Made by a program: the position numbers and the translations under genes. Positions 5,257 to 8,060 of a stretch of DNA of 8,060 bases are shown here, piece after piece; the stretch's first letter is position 1; every line of letters begins with the position of its first letter. The notes under the pieces are model-generated. The model was not told where the DNA came from, ran no database searches, and saw only the letters and a list, made by a program, of their open reading frames with translations. This stretch comes from an uncultured Oscillospiraceae bacterium (GTDB lineage Bacteria; Bacillota; Clostridia; Oscillospirales; Oscillospiraceae). The DNA lies in assembly GCA_934572355.1 (NCBI GenBank), contig CAKTKV010000073.1:1-8060 (forward strand). The letters are read 5' to 3'.

Positions 5257-6642
5257 TTACAGGCGCTCGTTTTTGTCGCTGCCGCAGGCCGCTGCCTTTA
5301 CGATCGAAGAGAGCGCAAACAGAGCAATGACGTTCGGGATGACCATGAGCTGATTGAACATATCCGCAAGCTCCCAGACGAGGTCATTGGACAGGCAGGA
5401 GCCGAGGAAGATAAACACCAGCGCGAGCACAGAATAGACCTTGACCGCCTTTTCGCCGAAGAGATATTCCACATTGACCTTGCCGAAGAAGTTCCAGCTG
5501 AGGATCGTGGAGAACGCGAAGAACAGCAGGCAGACCGCGACGAAGAGCGAGCCGACGCCCTTGCCGAAGCAGTTAGAGAACGCGAGCTGTGCCATGTTCG
5601 CCTTGCTCACGCCATCGGCAGCACCGGAAGCGAGAACGCCATTATCGGCATAGAGGCAGGAAATAACGACGAGAGCCGTCATGGTGAGGACAATGAAGGT
5701 ATCGATAAACAGACCAATCATAGCGACGACGCCCTGATCGTGCGGCTTCTTCACGTTTGCCATAGCGTGTGCGTGAGGAGTCGAGCCCATACCGGCTTCG
5801 TTGGAGAACAGGCCGCGCTTGACGCCTTGGCTGATAGCGGTCTTGAGCGCGTAGCCGAGGCTGCCGCCGATGATGGCGTTGGGCTCGAACGCGTACTTGA
5901 AGATCATGCCGAAGGTTTCGGGAATAAACTTTATACGCATGATGAGGACTGCAAAGCCGCCGAGGATATAGAGCACCGCCATGACAGGGACGAGCTTCTC
6001 TGTGACAAACGCGATGCGCTGGATGCCGCCGAGGAAGATAAGCCCGGCGATGACCGTGACGGCAATGCCGATCACCCATGTGGGTATGCCGAGCGCGTTT
6101 GAGAAGGTCTCACCGATGGAGTTTGACTGCACCATGCTGCCCATGAAACCGAGCGCCAGAGTTATTGCCACGGCGAAGAAGCCCGCGAGGAACTTACCGA
6201 AGCCGTTCGGGAACGCCTTGTTGATATAGTAGACCGGGCCGCCGTGGACTGTGCCGTCAGCTTTGACGGTCTTTGTCTCTTGTGCAAGGACTGCCTCGGA
6301 ATAGATAGTCGCCATGCCGAAGAATGCGATGATCCACATCCAGAAGATCGCGCCGGGGCCGCCGGTAAGGATAGCGCCGCTCGCGCCGATTATATTGCCG
6401 GTGCCGACCTGCGCCGCAACGGCTGTAGCGAGCGCCTGGAACGAGCTGAGTCCGCTCTCCTGCTTCCCACCGTGCAGGCTTATCTTGCCGAACACGCTGC
6501 GCATACCTTCACTGAAGCATCGCACCTGCACGAACCGCGTCTTTATACTGAAGAATATACCGGTGCCGACAAGCAGGATCACCAGTATGTAATCCGAAAG
6601 ATAGAAGTTAATTTTCTGAACAATGCTTAAAACTGCCTGCAT
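5257..6642 (-). CDS. agcS: Alanine/glycine:cation (sodium) symporter family protein
   Basis: A secondary transporter of the AGCS family that takes up alanine and/or glycine with Na+ or H+. The 461-residue protein is hydrophobic throughout, with about ten or eleven membrane segments. Family marks are AAQVGTGNIIG (76-86), the symporter signature GGPGAIFWMWIIAFFG (94-109) and GLFSNEAGMGSTPHAHAMA (277-295), which carries conserved substrate-site residues. The ATG at 6642 is preceded by GGGGGAAGG (6647-6655). An in-frame extension to 6786 exists but would translate the riboswitch and its terminator, so it is rejected. The glycine riboswitch makes glycine a likely substrate or signal. The gene is monocistronic, with its own promoter and a terminator before cbiM. 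The exact symbol in this group varies (agcS, alsT, dagA). Confidence 0.94.
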   Translation of the reverse strand: MQAVLSIVQKINFYLSDYILVILLVGTGIFFSIKTRFVQVRCFSEGMRSVFGKISLHGGKQESGLSSFQALATAVAAQVGTGNIIGASGAILTGGPGAIFWMWIIAFFGMATIYSEAVLAQETKTVKADGTVHGGPVYYINKAFPNGFGKFLAGFFAVAITLALGFMGSMVQSNSIGETFSNALGIPTWVIGIAVTVIAGLIFLGGIQRIAFVTEKLVPVMAVLYILGGFAVLIMRIKFIPETFGMIFKYAFEPNAIIGGSLGYALKTAISQGVKRGLFSNEAGMGSTPHAHAMANVKKPHDQGVVAMIGLFIDTFIVLTMTALVVISCLYADNGVLASGAADGVSKANMAQLAFSNCFGKGVGSLFVAVCLLFFAFSTILSWNFFGKVNVEYLFGEKAVKVYSVLALVFIFLGSCLSNDLVWELADMFNQLMVIPNVIALFALSSIVKAAACGSDKNERL

Positions 6643-6661
6643 GTTTCCTTCCCCCGATAAC

Positions 6662-6704
6662 AAAAATTCCCGCCCCTGTGTCGGAAACTCCGAACAAGGC
6701 GGGA
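6662..6704 (-). terminator. Riboswitch-controlled terminator upstream of agcS
   Basis: On the minus strand TCCCGCC (6698-6704) pairs with GGCGGGA (6668-6674); an inner TCGGA/TCCGA stem closes the top, and TTTTT (6662-6666) follows almost at once. It lies 6 bases before the agcS ribosome site and 29 bases after the glycine aptamer, the place expected of an expression platform acting by premature termination. Confidence 0.85.
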
Positions 6705-6733
6705 CAACTGCAAGCAAGGCAAAGCTGTGTTCC

Positions 6734-6811
6734 ACTCTGTCCTTTGGCCTGAGAGATTCGGTCTGACGACCTTGCACCTTCGGCACTCAAATAAATGAGA
6801 TTCTCCAGAGT
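6734..6811 (-). promoter_or_regulatory. Glycine riboswitch aptamer (single)
   Basis: Read on the minus strand, P1 is ACTCTG (6806-6811) with CAGAGT (6734-6739), extended by GGAGA/TCTC. P2 is CTCA/TGAG. The core GTGCCGAAGGTGCAAGG follows, P3 is GGTC/GACC with a GTCA loop, and then comes the hallmark CTCTCAGGCCAAAGGACAG. These match the conserved glycine aptamer. Glycine binding should steady P1 and steer the downstream terminator. Only one full aptamer is present, against the classic tandem form. Confidence 0.93.
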
Positions 6812-6818
6812 TCCTCCA

Positions 6819-6854
6819 CTTCCAGTCTCGCATTCCGGAATACGATTCTGAAAG
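6819..6854 (-). promoter_or_regulatory. Ghost-aptamer-like stem upstream of the glycine aptamer
   Basis: On the minus strand CTTTCAG (6848-6854) pairs with CTGGAAG (6819-6825), enclosing a hairpin CGTATT-CCGG-AATGCG (6829-6844). It ends 7 bases before aptamer P1. Singlet glycine riboswitches are known to keep a reduced partner (ghost) aptamer on one side; an upstream one fits the type-2 singlet class. The conserved glycine core is absent from it. Confidence 0.65.
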
Positions 6855-6878
6855 CTTCAATGGCTATTTAATTGAAGC
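6854..6878 (-). promoter_or_regulatory. 5' leader hairpin at the predicted agcS transcript start
   Basis: GCTTCAAT (6854-6861) and ATTGAAGC (6871-6878) are 8-bp complements around a 9-base loop. The predicted transcript start is near 6878, so the RNA would begin with this hairpin. It may protect the 5' end of the mRNA; an operator at the start site is the alternative. Confidence 0.55.
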
Positions 6879-6884
6879 AATGAC

Positions 6885-6913
6885 AATATAGCACAGCTTA
6901 TCTGTAATTGCAA
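6885..6913 (-). promoter_or_regulatory. Sigma-A-type promoter of the riboswitch-agcS transcript
   Basis: On the minus strand -35 TTGCAA (6908-6913), 17-base spacer, -10 TATATT (6885-6890) with TGC before it, an extended -10. The leader from about 6878 to the ATG is roughly 236 bases and holds the whole riboswitch. Confidence 0.78.
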
Positions 6914-6976
6914 GCCCTTTCTTCATAATTTGTTCAAAGTCCGCAAATTCCTTATCATGTTCAGTACAAACACAGT

Positions 6977-7005
6977 TTGACGTCAACAATACTTGAAGTT
7001 AATTT
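6977..7005 (+). promoter_or_regulatory. Candidate promoter of the phospholipid operon, with palindromic -35
   Basis: TTGACG (6977-6982), 17-base spacer, TAATTT (7000-7005). The -10 is weak. The -35 lies inside TTGACGTCAA (6977-6986), a perfect 10-bp palindrome that might be an operator. Start would be near 7012, about 48 bases before the ATG. Confidence 0.4.
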
Positions 7006-7024
7006 GATATTCAGTTGTCAAATT
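7001..7024. repeat. Inverted repeat AATTTGA/TCAAATT near the predicted start of the phospholipid operon
   Basis: AATTTGA (7001-7007) and TCAAATT (7018-7024) are 7-bp complements 10 bases apart, overlapping the candidate -10 and start. TTTGA/TCAAA half-sites recall MarR-type fatty-acid regulators such as FabT, but the spacing here is longer than in that operator, so the link is only a suggestion. Confidence 0.4.
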
Positions 7025-7059
7025 CCCGGTTAAATACCGAAAAAGAGGGGGCGGTATGT

Positions 7060-7689
7060 ATGAACAAAGAGACCAGAAAAGGCAGTATCTGGAAAAACTG
7101 CATCACCATACCGAATATGCTTTCTGTGTTTCGGCTTATTCTTATTCCGTTTTTCGTCTACGTCTACTGCGTAGAACAGAACTTCTGGAAAACCGCGGCG
7201 CTGCTCGCGCTGTCCGGGATATCCGACACGGCCGACGGATATATCGCGCGCCGCTTCAATATGGTAAGCGACCTCGGCAAGATCATTGACCCTGTGGCAG
7301 ATAAGCTCACTCAGGCGGCAATGCTGCTGTGCCTGCTCACGCGCTATCCGCTTATGCTGCTGCCGCTCCTGCTCCTCACGTTCAAGGAGGTATCGACGGG
7401 GATAATGAGCCTTATCGTCATCAGAAAGACCGGGCTTGTTATGAGCGCCGATTGGCACGGCAAGGTCACGACCGGGCTTCTGTACGCAATGATGCTGACG
7501 CATATCATCTGGTACCGCATCCCGGTGTCGGTTTCAAATGCGATGATTGCTGTCTGCACGGCAATGATGCTGCTGTCGTTCGTGCTGTACATTATCAGGA
7601 ACGCAAGGGCGCTGAAAGCCGGAGCGGGCTTCACGCACGGAAACGACGTACCATTAGCTTCAATGAGAGAAATAAAAGCGGAGAAATAA
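7060..7689 (+). CDS. CDP-alcohol phosphatidyltransferase (PgsA-like phospholipid synthase)
   Basis: An integral membrane enzyme that transfers a phosphatidyl group from CDP-diacylglycerol to an alcohol such as glycerol 3-phosphate. The protein has 209 residues. It begins with ITIPNMLSVFRLILIP (15-30), as in PgsA, followed by the full catalytic motif D-x2-D-G-x2-A-R-x8-G-x3-D-x3-D, with Asp56, Asp59, Gly60, Ala63, Arg64, Gly73, Asp77 and Asp81 in place. Further membrane segments are at about 31-53, 84-121, 138-151 and 158-179, and a hydrophilic tail closes the protein. The ATG at 7060 has GAGGGGG 8 bases before it; an earlier in-frame start near 7015 would run through that site and is rejected. 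It is followed after 3 bases by a lipid kinase gene. Phosphatidylglycerophosphate synthase is the likeliest role, but the acceptor cannot be read from the motif. Confidence 0.87.
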   Translation: MNKETRKGSIWKNCITIPNMLSVFRLILIPFFVYVYCVEQNFWKTAALLALSGISDTADGYIARRFNMVSDLGKIIDPVADKLTQAAMLLCLLTRYPLMLLPLLLLTFKEVSTGIMSLIVIRKTGLVMSADWHGKVTTGLLYAMMLTHIIWYRIPVSVSNAMIAVCTAMMLLSFVLYIIRNARALKAGAGFTHGNDVPLASMREIKAEK

Positions 7690-7692
7690 GAC

Positions 7693-8060
7693 ATGACTTG
7701 GCAGATACTATATAACCCCAAGGCCGGCAACGGGCGCGGCAAGGAAGGCGCGGAAAAGCTGAAAGACATTCTGCACAACGGTGAACTTACGTTTACCGAC
7801 ATGACTGACATCACCGATACCGCGGCATTTCAGCGCTCGCTGGGCGCGGATGATAAGCTTGTCATCTGCGGCGGCGACGGAACTCTGAACCGATTCATAA
7901 ACGACTTTGACCCGTCCTGCATCTCAAACGAGATATACTACTACGCCACCGGAAGCGGCAATGATTTCCTGCGTGATATCGCCGGTGCGTCGACCGACGC
8001 TCCCGTGCTTATAAACGACTACATAAAGGATCTGCCGACGGTTACGATACAGGGAAAGAC
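7693..8060 (+). CDS. Diacylglycerol kinase catalytic-domain lipid kinase (DgkB/YegS family), N-terminal part
   Basis: Begins with ATG at 7693 and is cut by the right edge after 122 codons; family members are usually around 300 residues. It has the DAGK catalytic-domain pattern: NPKAGNGRG (8-16) after a beta-strand, the nucleotide-binding GGDGTLN (60-66) and ATGSGNDFLRD (85-95). Such enzymes phosphorylate diacylglycerol or related lipids with ATP in the cytoplasm, returning the product to phospholipid synthesis, which fits its neighbour. A GGAG ribosome site lies within the last codons of the phosphatidyltransferase gene, 9 bases before the ATG, and only 3 bases separate the genes, so they are clearly one operon. 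Lipid specificity (DgkB, YegS or another) cannot be told from this part. Confidence 0.9.
   Translation, partial: MTWQILYNPKAGNGRGKEGAEKLKDILHNGELTFTDMTDITDTAAFQRSLGADDKLVICGGDGTLNRFINDFDPSCISNEIYYYATGSGNDFLRDIAGASTDAPVLINDYIKDLPTVTIQGK

Noticed and set aside
5242..6102. A 286-codon open frame on the plus strand, rich in His, Asp and Glu
   Set aside because: It lies antisense to agcS, which has clear family motifs; the low-complexity charged translation is typical of the reverse frame of a hydrophobic membrane protein gene.
6643..6786. N-terminal extension of agcS by 48 codons
   Set aside because: It would translate the glycine aptamer and its terminator, and the ATG at 6642 has a good ribosome site and the usual family N-terminus.
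1..8060. A novel defence or mobile system
   Set aside because: All long frames with protein-like composition are known housekeeping families; no integrase, transposase, terminal repeats, direct-repeat arrays or compositional break was seen.

Overview
The window reads as ordinary chromosome from a Gram-positive anaerobe of the class Clostridia, probably of the Oscillospiraceae/Ruminococcaceae kind, with moderately high G+C. The pointers are a type A RNase P RNA (Clostridia usually keep the ancestral A form, Bacilli the B form), a glycine riboswitch ahead of an alanine/glycine:cation symporter, a Firmicutes-type methionine gamma-lyase family (aluminium-resistance) protein, sigma-A-like promoters and strong GGAGG-type ribosome sites. 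No insertion sequence, phage gene, tRNA, CRISPR array or toxin pair was seen.

Layout. 1-1834 (minus strand): murD, started by TTG, followed 18 bases later by the 5' part of a methionine gamma-lyase family gene that runs off the left edge. 1835-1940: back-to-back promoters for murD (leftward) and rnpB (rightward). 1941-2288 (plus): the complete RNase P RNA gene, then a perfect palindrome and an intrinsic terminator that also lies just past the end of the convergent cbiO gene. 2363-5069 (minus): a three-gene ECF-type cobalt/nickel importer, cbiM (fused to a PDGLE/CbiN-like tail), cbiQ and cbiO, with a 12-bp hairpin between cbiM and cbiQ and nested inverted repeats in the cbiM leader. 5171-6913 (minus): agcS with a complete control region: a good promoter, a 5' leader hairpin, an upstream ghost-aptamer-like stem, one glycine aptamer, a terminator as expression platform, and an intrinsic terminator after the gene. 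6977-8060 (plus): a divergent phospholipid operon, a CDP-alcohol phosphatidyltransferase followed 3 bases after its stop by a diacylglycerol/lipid kinase that is cut by the right edge.

How they work together. These are separate housekeeping modules: peptidoglycan precursor synthesis (murD), tRNA 5' processing (rnpB), transition-metal uptake (cbiMQO), glycine-responsive amino acid transport (agcS) and phospholipid synthesis/recycling. I found no convincing new multi-gene system. The items most worth a second look are regulatory: the singlet glycine riboswitch with its ghost stem and alternative pairings, the unexplained nested repeats before cbiM, the hairpin inside the importer operon, and the palindromes in front of the phospholipid operon.
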